Assembly (NCBI RefSeq): GCF_052115445.1 | Contig: NZ_JBFRGR010000016.1 | Location: forward strand, 85,946-149,945 | From: Paenibacillus_E sp052115445 | Lineage (GTDB): Bacteria > Bacillota > Bacilli > Paenibacillales > NBRC-103111 | Reading direction: 5' to 3' | DNA length: 64,000 bases | Shown here: piece by piece, positions 45,903 to 54,330 of the stretch | Layout of the letters: every line of letters starts with the position of its first letter | How positions within the stretch are numbered: position 1 is the stretch's first letter | Notes under the pieces: model-generated | Told to the model about the DNA's origin: nothing | Database searches by the model: none | The model's input: the letters and a program-made list of their open reading frames with translations, nothing else | Made by a program: the position numbers and the translations under genes

Positions 45903-47670
45903 GGGGATCACTTCCTTTCTGGTAAGGTGTGGACATGAGGAGCGGAAGCTGGATACGAACCATGCAACCGTGTGATACTGGAACGAACTCAAGACTCGCT
46001 TCTTTCTTGAAAAGGAGAGCTAAACGCTCTCTCAAGTTTTGTAAAGCGATGCCGTTATGGTCCTTTTTGGACAACCCTTCGCTATATTCGAGACCGACAC
46101 CATTATCGACCACCTCAAGGGTAAGTTTAGAGTCTTTCGTGAATACATGGATCGAGATGTGACCTTTCTCTTGGATCTGCGAAATTCCGTGATAAATCGC
46201 ATTTTCCACGATTGGTTGAAGGCTAAGTTTCGGAACGAGTGCGTATTTCAAGTCATCGGCATACACATAGTCAACTTGAAATTGTTGATCATATCGGAAT
46301 TGTTGGATATAGACATATCCTCGGACAAGCTCTAGCTCTTGTTCCAAATGGATAAGATCTACATCGAGCTTCAGTCCAGCCTCTGTCAATCTGCCAAACG
46401 ACACACAAATTTTCGGAATTGCGTTGTCCCCTTTTTCCAATGCCAACCAGCGTATTGTGTTCAATGTATTCAACAAGAAATGAGGATTCATCTGTGAAAG
46501 CAGCATTTGGAATCGACTGGCTTCCTTCTGCCGTTCCTCAACCTTTAAGCGTTGTACGAGTCCGTTCATATCAGCAATCATTTGATTAAATGCTTGTACA
46601 ATGGGTTGGATGTCCCCGCCGTATCTTTGATCAGGGAGTCTTACTTTCAGATCTTTCCGTACGACATCGAGCATTTTAGCTTGAATGAGTCGAAGTGGAC
46701 GCGTAACCGCGGAAGCGATAAGAAACGTGATGATCATAAAAGCGATTGTGAAAATAATAAGCGTGCCCATATAGGCATTCTGAATCGATCGAAGCTCAGC
46801 AAAGAGTACATGGGATGGCACTGTTTTGATTAAATAAGCATGGAAAGAGGGTACAACTGTATAGTTGATAAACGTACTCCCTTGTATGAAAAAGCCGTTA
46901 CTGGAACCGTCCGTAAGCAACCGATCGATGATCGGTGACTCCAATGCCATGGCTGACTTGTCAGCACCAGAATGTACGATCTCGTTTCCTCTTTGATCAA
47001 TCAAATAATACTGCTCGGAAGTTGGACTTCCGTTCGTAGCTGATTTAAACCAACTTTCGTAGTCCACCGCGATGTGGATGATTGCTCGAATGGTGCCATC
47101 TGCATCCCTTGTAGGAGTAGAAATAGCTACGAGCTGCGGGCTTTTGTTAACATCAAATAGCACTTCATTGCTTTCCAACTGCCATTGATACGGTGCAGAA
47201 GCTGATAAAGCACTTGTAAACCAAGGTTTTGCCCGAATCACTTCATAATCTAAGCGCTGCGCTGGCGGGAATGAAGTATACACGTTACCGAGTAAATCAA
47301 CAATCGTATAGAAAACGGGTGGACTAGAGATGAAAAGACTATTCGTCACCGAACGAAAACGTTCTTCAATTTTACGCTGATTCACGATTTGATCGACCGC
47401 TTCTGGCTGCTTTAACACGGAAATGACGGATGAATCTTGCTCAAACATCGTAATCGTCTTAAACGTTGTGGCGAGCAGACTTTCAAGTGACTCATTCATT
47501 TTGTTCATTTGTACGAGGCTTTGTTCACTCGTTTTTTGTTGTAGATTGAGCTTCACTTTTTGGAAATTATAAATATCCAAGACGGAGAATGGCAGAAGAA
47601 TAAGTACGATGAAAGCCAGAAATAGGCGATTTTTTAATGTTAAAGATGAAAACCAGTTTAGTAACGTCAC
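45880..47670 (-). CDS. YesM-type sensor histidine kinase
   Basis: About 596 residues. N-terminal helix, an extracytoplasmic sensor of about 240 residues (Cache-like), a second helix (about 298-320), HAMP, the His kinase motif QMNPHFLLNTLNTIRW near residue 388, and ATPase box VVDNGVGLEYSEG near 541. Kinases of this class control sugar ABC transporters in Paenibacillus. A GTG start at 47670 with GAGGG 8 nt upstream is preferred to an ATG 31 codons earlier that lacks one. Partner of the downstream YesN-type regulator. Confidence 0.92.
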   Translation of the reverse strand: MTLLNWFSSLTLKNRLFLAFIVLILLPFSVLDIYNFQKVKLNLQQKTSEQSLVQMNKMNESLESLLATTFKTITMFEQDSSVISVLKQPEAVDQIVNQRKIEERFRSVTNSLFISSPPVFYTIVDLLGNVYTSFPPAQRLDYEVIRAKPWFTSALSASAPYQWQLESNEVLFDVNKSPQLVAISTPTRDADGTIRAIIHIAVDYESWFKSATNGSPTSEQYYLIDQRGNEIVHSGADKSAMALESPIIDRLLTDGSSNGFFIQGSTFINYTVVPSFHAYLIKTVPSHVLFAELRSIQNAYMGTLIIFTIAFMIITFLIASAVTRPLRLIQAKMLDVVRKDLKVRLPDQRYGGDIQPIVQAFNQMIADMNGLVQRLKVEERQKEASRFQMLLSQMNPHFLLNTLNTIRWLALEKGDNAIPKICVSFGRLTEAGLKLDVDLIHLEQELELVRGYVYIQQFRYDQQFQVDYVYADDLKYALVPKLSLQPIVENAIYHGISQIQEKGHISIHVFTKDSKLTLEVVDNGVGLEYSEGLSKKDHNGIALQNLRERLALLFKKEASLEFVPVSHGCMVRIQLPLLMSTPYQKGSDPHVDRSTR

Positions 47671-48007
47671 GTGAATATCCCTCGCTTCGCTGTTCAGTAT
47701 CAAATATTTTCTTAGTCTACCATACAGGGATCTGGAAAGAGAACAACCCAGAGGACGCCGCAAGATACACTCACTCTTGGCTCCTACAGTTCCCTAAATT
47801 GGCAATGGTTACGCCTGCGACAACTAGCCCTACCATTCTAAGAACTTTCCCTCAACCATTCAAGGAACAAAATCCGCTATTTCATAGAACGATTTACTGA
47901 TTTATCAGATCAAAGATCGATTTTCTCACGTGCAGAAAGCAAAAGCTGCCCTCAAAGTAGATAATTCTACTTGTAGGACAGCTTTATTAGATATGCGATT
48001 ACACTAC
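47671..48007. other. Intergenic region between kinase and fusion-protein genes
   Basis: 337 bp. It contains the 5' region of the YesM-type kinase gene and the terminator of the fusion gene at 47941-47985; otherwise no gene or known RNA was recognised. Confidence 0.6.
47941..47985 (-). terminator. Terminator, repeat-family copy 4
   Basis: AAAGCTGTCCTAC / AGGGCAGCTTT outer arms and AAGTAGA / TCTACTT inner arms, with a T-rich run (TTTTGCTTT) on the minus strand, 22 nt past the stop at 48008. Confidence 0.75.
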
Positions 48008-49117
48008 TTATTCAATTTCACGTTCATATAAATTAGCGCTCCAACCGCGGCCATCATATCTACCACGATGAATGAAATCAAGGCTGCGATAATAGTCATT
48101 CAGTGTTGGATTATCTGCCATACAGTCTAAACGCAGCCAGCCTTTGCCTTTGTTCTTTATATAATCTGCTGACCAAGCTAGAAACCTGCTGCCGAAACCC
48201 TCTCCTTTATATTTTCGGGACACGACTAAACGGTGTACGTAACCAGCATCATCATGGAACAAGTCTCCCCAAATCTCTTCGAAATGCCATTGGATGGAAA
48301 AACAACCAATCAACTCACCGTTCTGACACGCGACAAATACTTCTTGATCATTTATAAAAGTTGTTAAATAGGCATTGTTAAAAGAATCCTCTCTCCACTG
48401 TGTGAATCCCTTCGACAATTGAATCCACTGAGCTGCTTCAACAAACAACTTCTGAATTGCATCTAAATCTTCTATTTGTGCTTTCCTTATCATAAATAAA
48501 TCCTTTTGCTGCAGCGCTGCGGTAAACTCGTCTTTGCGCCAATGGTACTCAATCTTTGAAGCAGTAGCGAGGGCTCTCTCTTCACCAAATAGTCTAGCAA
48601 CGACATAAAGAGCAGCATCGAATCCCGCGGTAACCCCAGCGGACATTACAATTTTCCCGTTATCAATGTACCTTACATCTTCGACAATCGTAGCACTAGG
48701 TGGTGCAATTTCGCGCAATAATTCAAATGCATTTCGATTGGTCGTCACTCGTAATCCATCCAGCAAGTTTGCTTTCGCCAACAAGAGCGCACCTGTGCAA
48801 ACAGATAAGACGATTTCCGCGCTAGCAGCAGTATGGCTAATCCATGATGTAATCATTGCGTTGTTCATTTCAGTTCGCGATCCTAAACCACCTGGGACAA
48901 TCAAAATGTCAGGCAATGGGCAATTGTCTAAGCTGTATTTGGGAAGAATCGTGAGACCACTGACTGTTGTCACAGGTTTTTGCTCTTCGCCCACCGTGTA
49001 GACCTTGAAATCCTTGCCCCAATTACTCGATACCCCAAACACATCGAACGGACCGGCAATATCCAATAGATCTACCTTTTCATAAATGAGGACTGCCACA
49101 TTTCTAGCTCGTTCCAT
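48008..49117 (-). CDS. DJ-1/PfpI-GNAT fusion protein
   Basis: 369 residues with two domains. Residues about 5-200 form a class I glutamine-amidotransferase-like DJ-1/PfpI domain with LLDIAGPFDVFG and the nucleophile-elbow Cys in LSVCTGALLLA (about 107), close to isonitrile-hydratase-type members. Residues about 208-369 form a GNAT acetyltransferase (MIRKAQIEDLDAIQKLF; acetyl-CoA loop in VSRKYKGEGFGSRFL). The join is short. A ZTP riboswitch with terminator directly upstream implies control by purine/one-carbon status. ATG at 49117 follows AAGGAGGAGA. Substrates of either domain are unknown. Fusion could also be an annotation of two tightly linked activities; the reading frame is continuous. 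Confidence 0.87.
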   Translation of the reverse strand: MERARNVAVLIYEKVDLLDIAGPFDVFGVSSNWGKDFKVYTVGEEQKPVTTVSGLTILPKYSLDNCPLPDILIVPGGLGSRTEMNNAMITSWISHTAASAEIVLSVCTGALLLAKANLLDGLRVTTNRNAFELLREIAPPSATIVEDVRYIDNGKIVMSAGVTAGFDAALYVVARLFGEERALATASKIEYHWRKDEFTAALQQKDLFMIRKAQIEDLDAIQKLFVEAAQWIQLSKGFTQWREDSFNNAYLTTFINDQEVFVACQNGELIGCFSIQWHFEEIWGDLFHDDAGYVHRLVVSRKYKGEGFGSRFLAWSADYIKNKGKGWLRLDCMADNPTLNDYYRSLDFIHRGRYDGRGWSANLYEREIE

Positions 49118-49133
49118 TCCATTCTCCTCCTTG

Positions 49134-49171
49134 AAATAAAAAAAGTATTTGATCGATTGATCAAATACTTT
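49134..49171 (-). terminator. Expression-platform terminator of ZTP riboswitch
   Basis: AAAGTATTTGATC and GATCAAATACTTT form a perfect 13-bp stem, followed by seven U on the minus strand, between the aptamer and the gene start at 49117. The stem begins directly next to the aptamer's GGGC end, as expected for ligand-controlled termination. Confidence 0.9.
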
Positions 49172-49242
49172 GCCCAGGCGAACGGCTGTTATGGAATATG
49201 TGCTCCCCCGTAGTGATCTACGTTTCGCCAGTTACACATACC
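49170..49242 (-). ncRNA. ZTP (pfl) riboswitch
   Basis: On the minus strand TATGTG...AACTGGCGAAACGTAG...CTACGGGGGAGCACATA, then TTCGCCTGGGCAAA. The ACTGGCG / GGGGAGC / CGCCTGGGC pattern is the ZTP aptamer: P1 TATGTG-CACATA, P2 CGTAG-CTACG, and a pseudoknot between GGCG and CGCC. ZTP riboswitches sense ZMP/ZTP, which build up when 10-formyl-tetrahydrofolate is short, and act as ON switches. The downstream terminator fits this. Confidence 0.9.
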
Positions 49243-49315
49243 AAATATTCCCTTAATTATATTCGGTCATAACTGTGAAAATCAAGAAAAATTTCTTCGA
49301 CCATGCCATATTTGG

Positions 49316-49924
49316 TTAGATTAATTGTGTAATTAAATAAACGGAAGTCACCCACATGATTATCGCTGATACTTTATTGAGATACGTCATAAATGTGTTC
49401 GATTTATCTAATTTCCCAACCTGTCTCCCCACGACAGCAAGAGCAAAAAACCAAATCCATGACACAAGTATACAAGCAATTGCAAATACCAGTTTTTCTT
49501 TTCCAACATAGTGGATAGAACTTGTCCCAATGACGCCGATCGTATCCAGAATGGCATGAGGATTTAGGAGTGAAACCGATGCAGCAAACGCGATCTGCTT
49601 CTTAGGTGATAAAGCTTTTTCATCGGATGACGTGTTGGCAGGTTTACTTTTCCAAGTCACAATCCCCATATAGATCAGGAAAAGTATGCCTAGTACGAAA
49701 AGCACGAACTTGATAGCAGGTATCGTGACAATAACGACGGATATACCTAAAATAGCCAAAGTAATCAGTGCAGTATCGCAAAGTGCTGCTGTGAGAACGA
49801 CCGGTAATGCCCTAACTAAACGTGGTTGTGTCACACCTTGATTAAAAACAAATACATTTTGAACACCTAACGGTAAAATCAGACCTGCTGATAAAAGAAT
49901 TCCTTGGAAGATGGCAGTAAGCAT
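49316..49924 (-). CDS. LysE/ArgO-type amino acid exporter
   Basis: 202-residue membrane protein with five to six helices and the family start GLILPLGVQNVFVFNQG, with ALCDTALI near residue 48. LysE/ArgO exporters remove excess lysine or arginine. ATG at 49924. It stands alone between the fusion gene and the kinase-like gene. A lysine role would fit the lysine catabolism at 10-17 kb, but the distance makes that only suggestive. Confidence 0.9.
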   Translation of the reverse strand: MLTAIFQGILLSAGLILPLGVQNVFVFNQGVTQPRLVRALPVVLTAALCDTALITLAILGISVVIVTIPAIKFVLFVLGILFLIYMGIVTWKSKPANTSSDEKALSPKKQIAFAASVSLLNPHAILDTIGVIGTSSIHYVGKEKLVFAIACILVSWIWFFALAVVGRQVGKLDKSNTFMTYLNKVSAIIMWVTSVYLITQLI

Positions 49925-49985
49925 GATGTATTTTCTCCTATCTACAAATCATCGTAAACATATATTCAAAGGGAACGTAGATGCG

Positions 49986-50891
49986 CTATTCGCATCGCGT
50001 CAAATGCTCACAAAGCACCTCATCAATCGCACGTCGGGATATAGCGGCTAATCCTGGGTTCTTATCTATGTAGTAAGCGTAAGCAATTAACCCGAATGAA
50101 AGCGCCCAGCCGCGTCCTCGCGACCATGTTGCTTCATCGACTGTTAGCAAAGAGCGGAATTCCTCTCTGCTTTCAGTCGTGAGAAATGTCCATGCAACCA
50201 TGAGGTCGCAGGCAGGATCGCCTACACCCAATGTACCGAAATCGATCACGGCACTTAATCGTCCCTGTTCTATAAGAAGATTTCCCGGATGTAAATCTCC
50301 ATGGATCCAAACGCCCTGTCCCTGCCATACGGGAGCTTGAAGTGTCAAGTCCCATACAGCCTCTGCCACGGCAGGGTCGATGATTGTGTTCAAGCTTGCG
50401 ATTGCATCTCGAACTGCCGCATCACGCATCGCCAGAGGCTCACCCCTGCCAGAATTGTGAGAACCTGAGGCTGGCCCACCAGTAGGATCGATTGACTGCA
50501 TAGCATTAACGAAATGCGCAAGAACTGTTGCTGCTTGGTTATAGCTGTCTACTTGTCCAACTGTCGCATTCTCGCCATCGAGCCAACTATACACAGACCA
50601 GTACCATGGGTAGTCTTCGGTGGGAACGCCTTTTGCTAAAGGTACTGGAATGGATATCGGGATCATCGGGGCTAGCTTCGGCAGCCAACGCTGCTCTTTT
50701 TCCACTTGTCCAATGGCCCAATCTGCTCGAGGTAATCGAACAGCCATATCATCACCAAGCCGATAGATCGCATTGTCTGTTCCTGCTGAATCCACAGGTC
50801 GGAGAGGCAGCTCTGCCCATTGTGGAAATTGTGAAGAGATCAGTTGTTGCACGAGTGTTAAGTCAATAGCAATCTCTTTCGATTGGCTCAT
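49986..50891 (-). CDS. Aminoglycoside phosphotransferase family protein
   Basis: 301-residue kinase of the APH/choline kinase fold. The catalytic loop HGDLHPGNLL lies near residue 215 and VIDFGTLGVGDPACDL near 233, the metal-binding Asp motif. The N-terminal GTDNAIYRLGDDMAVRLPR is the nucleotide loop. It resembles macrolide 2'-phosphotransferase-like proteins of environmental Bacillales. ATG at 50891 has AAAGGA 9 nt upstream. An antibiotic substrate is possible but unproven. Confidence 0.87.
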   Translation of the reverse strand: MSQSKEIAIDLTLVQQLISSQFPQWAELPLRPVDSAGTDNAIYRLGDDMAVRLPRADWAIGQVEKEQRWLPKLAPMIPISIPVPLAKGVPTEDYPWYWSVYSWLDGENATVGQVDSYNQAATVLAHFVNAMQSIDPTGGPASGSHNSGRGEPLAMRDAAVRDAIASLNTIIDPAVAEAVWDLTLQAPVWQGQGVWIHGDLHPGNLLIEQGRLSAVIDFGTLGVGDPACDLMVAWTFLTTESREEFRSLLTVDEATWSRGRGWALSFGLIAYAYYIDKNPGLAAISRRAIDEVLCEHLTRCE

Positions 50892-51233
50892 TCGAACACG
50901 TCCTTTGGAGTAATTCAAGATCATCACATTAACCACAATAGCGACAGCGACAGCTCCAGCAACCCAAGCCCCAGCAACAGCCTAGGCACTCTGCTTAATG
51001 TAAATAGATGGAAAATATGCAGCTAATATTATGCTATTTTTCACCTTATTTGAAATAACTGTAAAAAGTACAGCTATTTTCATACATAACCACCGAAATC
51101 AACTGAATCGAGAGAATTAGAAGTACTTTTTCCATCTAAATTCTAAATTTCGCCCTAAACTGACAAAATAGCTGGAGTTTTTCCAGTTAATCAATAATTT
51201 CTCTCTGTCCACCTCGACTAAATGCCCTTGAAA
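50892..51233. repeat. Intergenic region with AACTG/CAGTTA-type repeats
   Basis: 342 bp without a gene. AAATAACTGTAAAAAGTACAG near 51050 and AGCTGGAGTTTTTCCAGTTA near 51172 are imperfect palindromes of the kind seen at 12130-12345 and 57660-57870. Confidence 0.6.
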
Positions 51234-52139
51234 CTAACTATCCACGGCGACCTTTGTCACAAATTTCTCACTACCGAAATCATATCCAGCAAACCAAATT
51301 TTCACCAGCTTACCAACCGTTATATCGGAGAATTGTGCTGGGCCGCTTTCCTTTCTTAGTTGTGCGAATGGAAGTAGTTTATATTTCACACCATCAATTT
51401 CAATGATACGCTCCACGTTAACGCCTTCGCCAGTTGTAACTACTCCAGTAACCTTACCACTAGCATCACCGGCGCCATTGCCATGTGCGATGATCTCGAG
51501 GCGAAGTCCCATTGTTTGACCAGGGTAGCTCGTCAACATCATGCCTTCCGCCCACACTTTAACGGTATCTCCAATCTGAACTTCATTCGATTGCAGCTTC
51601 TTCCCTTCAAACTCAATTCGTGCATCGTCTGACATGGTATACCACGCAGCATCAGGCATTTTGTTATCTTGACCAATGAATTTATCGGATGAAACGACCA
51701 AAAAACTACCCTTCTCATTAATTGCAGTAATTTTACCAGTCATTCCAGATTGCTCATTAATCGTATAGACGGAAATATTCAGTGGAAACTCGGCACCGAT
51801 CGCCTCAAATATGGATTGTTTAAGACTTGCCTTCTCTGCATCCGAGAGTGTTTTGGCATGTTCGCCTACGCGGCGCACTTCCAGAAATGCTTCTTTCTCA
51901 TTGCTATAAGAGGATTGAGGCCTGACTTGATGTTTTTCAAAAACTGCCCCTAACGTAATTAGTTGATTTGTATATTTTTGTAAATCTTCTTTAGATACAG
52001 ATTTCATCGGTTTAGGCGCTTCTTGGAGCTGAGCAGCTCCTTCATATTGATCCAATCCCTTTCGATCACAGCACCCCGTAATCAGGACCACACTAAGAAT
52101 CGTACATTGAACCATTGGAACCCAATTTCGCTTTGTCCA
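51234..52139 (-). CDS. Putative lipoprotein with DUF3221-like domains
   Basis: About 301 residues. Lipobox ITGC with Cys near residue 23, then a soluble extracytoplasmic part. Two OB-like beta modules: about residues 130-210 (GKITAINEKGSFLVVSSDKF, IQIGDTVKVWAEG) and 215-300 (GKVTGVVTTGEG, VGKLVKIWFAG), resembling DUF3221/YobA proteins. The start at 52139 was chosen over 52166 because it places the lipobox within a short signal peptide and GGAAG lies 8-9 nt upstream. Function unknown. Confidence 0.72.
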   Translation of the reverse strand, partial: WTKRNWVPMVQCTILSVVLITGCCDRKGLDQYEGAAQLQEAPKPMKSVSKEDLQKYTNQLITLGAVFEKHQVRPQSSYSNEKEAFLEVRRVGEHAKTLSDAEKASLKQSIFEAIGAEFPLNISVYTINEQSGMTGKITAINEKGSFLVVSSDKFIGQDNKMPDAAWYTMSDDARIEFEGKKLQSNEVQIGDTVKVWAEGMMLTSYPGQTMGLRLEIIAHGNGAGDASGKVTGVVTTGEGVNVERIIEIDGVKYKLLPFAQLRKESGPAQFSDITVGKLVKIWFAGYDFGSEKFVTKVAVDS

Positions 52140-52298
52140 CATGAAATACTTCCACCCTTCTCCCACGTGATTATATGCAATTCCAGTCGTATGTATTAGA
52201 CGATCATTTCCTGATAAATGTTTCTATTTCAAACAATATTTTGGTAAAATGATCATGACTCGCCATCACATCGGTATCATCGTTAAGGAGTGTTCACA

Positions 52299-52727
52299 TT
52301 GGCATACGAAGCAAAAATGAAAGAAACGGATAGCAGCGTCCTTGAGTTTATCGAAAATGTGGAAAGTGCTAAAAAACGTGAAGACGCTTATCAATTATTA
52401 GATATTTTTACAGAAGTGACAGGGTATGAAGCCAAAATGTGGGGTCCAAGCATTATTGGTTTTGGCACTTATCATTACAAATATGCATCCGGTCATGAGG
52501 GCGATGCTCCTCTAGTTGGGTTCTCGCCGCGAAAAGCCAAAATCAGCTTGTATTTTGCAACAGGGGATACCGATCGCGAAGAATTATTAATGCAGTTCGG
52601 CAAGCACGAGGCTGCAAAAGCCTGTGTATACATCAATAAAGTAGCAGATATCAACGTTGATATCTTAAAAGCTCTAATCAGCCAATCGGTTACATTTCTG
52701 CAGGAGCGTTACCCAAGCCATGATTAA
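52299..52727 (+). CDS. DUF1801 protein
   Basis: 142-residue protein of the DUF1801 / YdhG-like family: MWGPSIIGFGTY near residue 48 and VGFSPRKAKISLYF near 72 are typical. A TTG start at 52299 has AAGGAG 8 nt upstream; an in-frame GTG at 52290 would leave no spacing. Function unknown. Convergent with asd. Confidence 0.85.
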   Translation: MAYEAKMKETDSSVLEFIENVESAKKREDAYQLLDIFTEVTGYEAKMWGPSIIGFGTYHYKYASGHEGDAPLVGFSPRKAKISLYFATGDTDREELLMQFGKHEAAKACVYINKVADINVDILKALISQSVTFLQERYPSHD

Positions 52728-52730
52728 ATT

Positions 52731-52763
52731 AAAACAGCAAGCATCCGAGATGCTTGCTGTTTT
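52731..52763. terminator. Bidirectional terminator between DUF1801 gene and asd
   Basis: AAAACAGCAAGCATC and GATGCTTGCTGTTTT pair perfectly (15 bp) across a 3-nt loop, giving U-tracts in both directions. Confidence 0.9.
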
Positions 52764-52767
52764 GATC

Positions 52768-53853
52768 TTATTTCGCTTGAATATAACCTTCCGCTTTCAG
52801 CAACTCAGCGATTAGCACCGCGCCACCTGCTGCACCGCGCAACGTGTTATGCGACAATCCAACGAATTTATAATCAAACATGGAATCTTCGCGTAAACGC
52901 CCGACGGAAACGCCCATACCGCGCTCAATTTCGCGATCCAGCTTCGTTTGTGGTCTATTTTCTTCTTCAAAGTATGTGATGAACTGTTTCGGAGCACTCG
53001 GCAGATTCAACTCTTGCGGACGTCCTTTGTAGTTCAACCAGCGAGCAAGAATTTCTTCTTTCGAAGGTTTATTCTCGAAAGAGGCAAACACAGTTGCCAA
53101 ATGTCCGTCCGTTACTGGAACGCGGATACATTGCGTCGTAATTAGCGGAGAGCTCGCTTTAACGATTTCATTATTTACGATATTGCCCCAGATACGCAGC
53201 GGCTCTTGCTCACTTTTCTCTTCTTCCCCACCGATGTAAGGAATAACGTTATCTAACATCTCCGGCCAATCTGTGAAGTTTTTACCTGCACCTGAGATCG
53301 CTTGATACGTCGAAGCAACCACATTCGTTGGTTTAAAATCTAACAATGCATGAAGCGCTGGAACATAGCTTTGGATAGAGCAGTTTGGTTTTACTGCGAT
53401 AAATCCAGTCGATGTGCCAAGACGTTTTCTTTGCGCAGCAATGATTTCAATATGAGCTGGATTCACTTCTGGGATGACCATCGGAATATCAGGCGTCCAG
53501 CGGTGAGCTGAGTTATTCGAAATAACAGGCGTTCCTGTTTTGGCGTAAGCTTCTTCTAACGCTTTAATTTCATCCTTTTTCATATCAACGGCACAAAAAA
53601 TAAAATCAACCCCAGTGGCAACTTCCTCCACTTTCGATGCATCTTGCACGATAATTTGCTTCACATTTTCAGGGATTGGCGTAGCTAGTTTCCATCTGCT
53701 TTGAACCGATTCTTCATACGTTTTACCAGCGGAGCTGCTGCTTGCTGCAATAGCAGTTACTTCAAACCATGGATGTTGATCCAGTAATTCAACGAATCTC
53801 TGGCCAACCATGCCAGTTCCTCCAACAATACCTACTTTTAATTTTCTCGACAT
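52768..53853 (-). CDS. asd: Aspartate-semialdehyde dehydrogenase
   Basis: 361-residue NADP-dependent enzyme converting aspartyl phosphate to aspartate semialdehyde, the branch point to lysine, methionine and threonine. GGTGMVGQRF (about 9-18) binds NADP, and the catalytic Cys lies in KPNCSIQSY near residue 148. The sequence resembles the archaeal/fungal-type branch rather than the usual Bacillus Asd. The ATG at 53853 gives the family start MSRKLKVGIVGG; an in-frame GTG at 53874 has no ribosome site. A T-box lies 125 nt upstream, so expression should rise when a specific tRNA is uncharged. Confidence 0.93.
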   Translation of the reverse strand: MSRKLKVGIVGGTGMVGQRFVELLDQHPWFEVTAIAASSSSAGKTYEESVQSRWKLATPIPENVKQIIVQDASKVEEVATGVDFIFCAVDMKKDEIKALEEAYAKTGTPVISNNSAHRWTPDIPMVIPEVNPAHIEIIAAQRKRLGTSTGFIAVKPNCSIQSYVPALHALLDFKPTNVVASTYQAISGAGKNFTDWPEMLDNVIPYIGGEEEKSEQEPLRIWGNIVNNEIVKASSPLITTQCIRVPVTDGHLATVFASFENKPSKEEILARWLNYKGRPQELNLPSAPKQFITYFEEENRPQTKLDREIERGMGVSVGRLREDSMFDYKFVGLSHNTLRGAAGGAVLIAELLKAEGYIQAK

Positions 53854-53977
53854 GCTATATTCAAATCCTTTCACATTCGTATGATACTGATGATAAGCAT
53901 CTTAATAGTAAATTCAAACTGCTTATTTCGGTGTGCATAATATTATAGCACGTGCGCAAAGTTTCTTACGCAATAAC

Positions 53978-54280
53978 AAAAAAATCCCACCCCCAAGACT
54001 ATTGCCAGTCTTAGGGACGAGATTAATATCCTCGTGGTACCACCCAGTTTCACCAATATGTCGCCATATCAGCCTCTTCAAGTACGACAGGCCGAAGCCT
54101 TGCGTATACTTTAGCTCTGTAACAGGAGCTCCTGTCACACCATCCCCCATGATTGGTTCCGATGTGCTGCTCTGAGGCTTTGTTCAATAAAGTTCTCTTT
54201 ACTCCTTTTCAGCGGACGGAGCTCTCTGTGAAAGATTTCATTTATTTACTCATCTCTTCAACGCATTTGTTATTGCGATA
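53978..54280 (-). ncRNA. T-box leader of asd, candidate lysine specifier
   Basis: On the minus strand the T-box sequence TGGGTGGTACCACG at 54047-54034 is followed by the terminator CCTAAGACT / AGTCTTGGGG and seven T (53978-54016). Upstream is a Stem I: loop-E AGTA (54250-54247) and GAA (54187-54185 region) flank AATAAA/TTTATT, and AGAGAG is the GA motif. The triplet after GAAC is AAA (54181-54179), which would read lysine. The specifier assignment is my inference from spacing; the T-box itself is clear. Confidence 0.85.
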
Positions 54281-54330
54281 ATATTATCAAATTACGAGAG
54301 GTACGTAAACAATAAATTTTGGAAACTTCA

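Noticed and set aside
47637..47900. 87-codon plus-strand frame overlapping the kinase start
   Set aside because: Antisense shadow of the kinase 5' end, no ribosome site.
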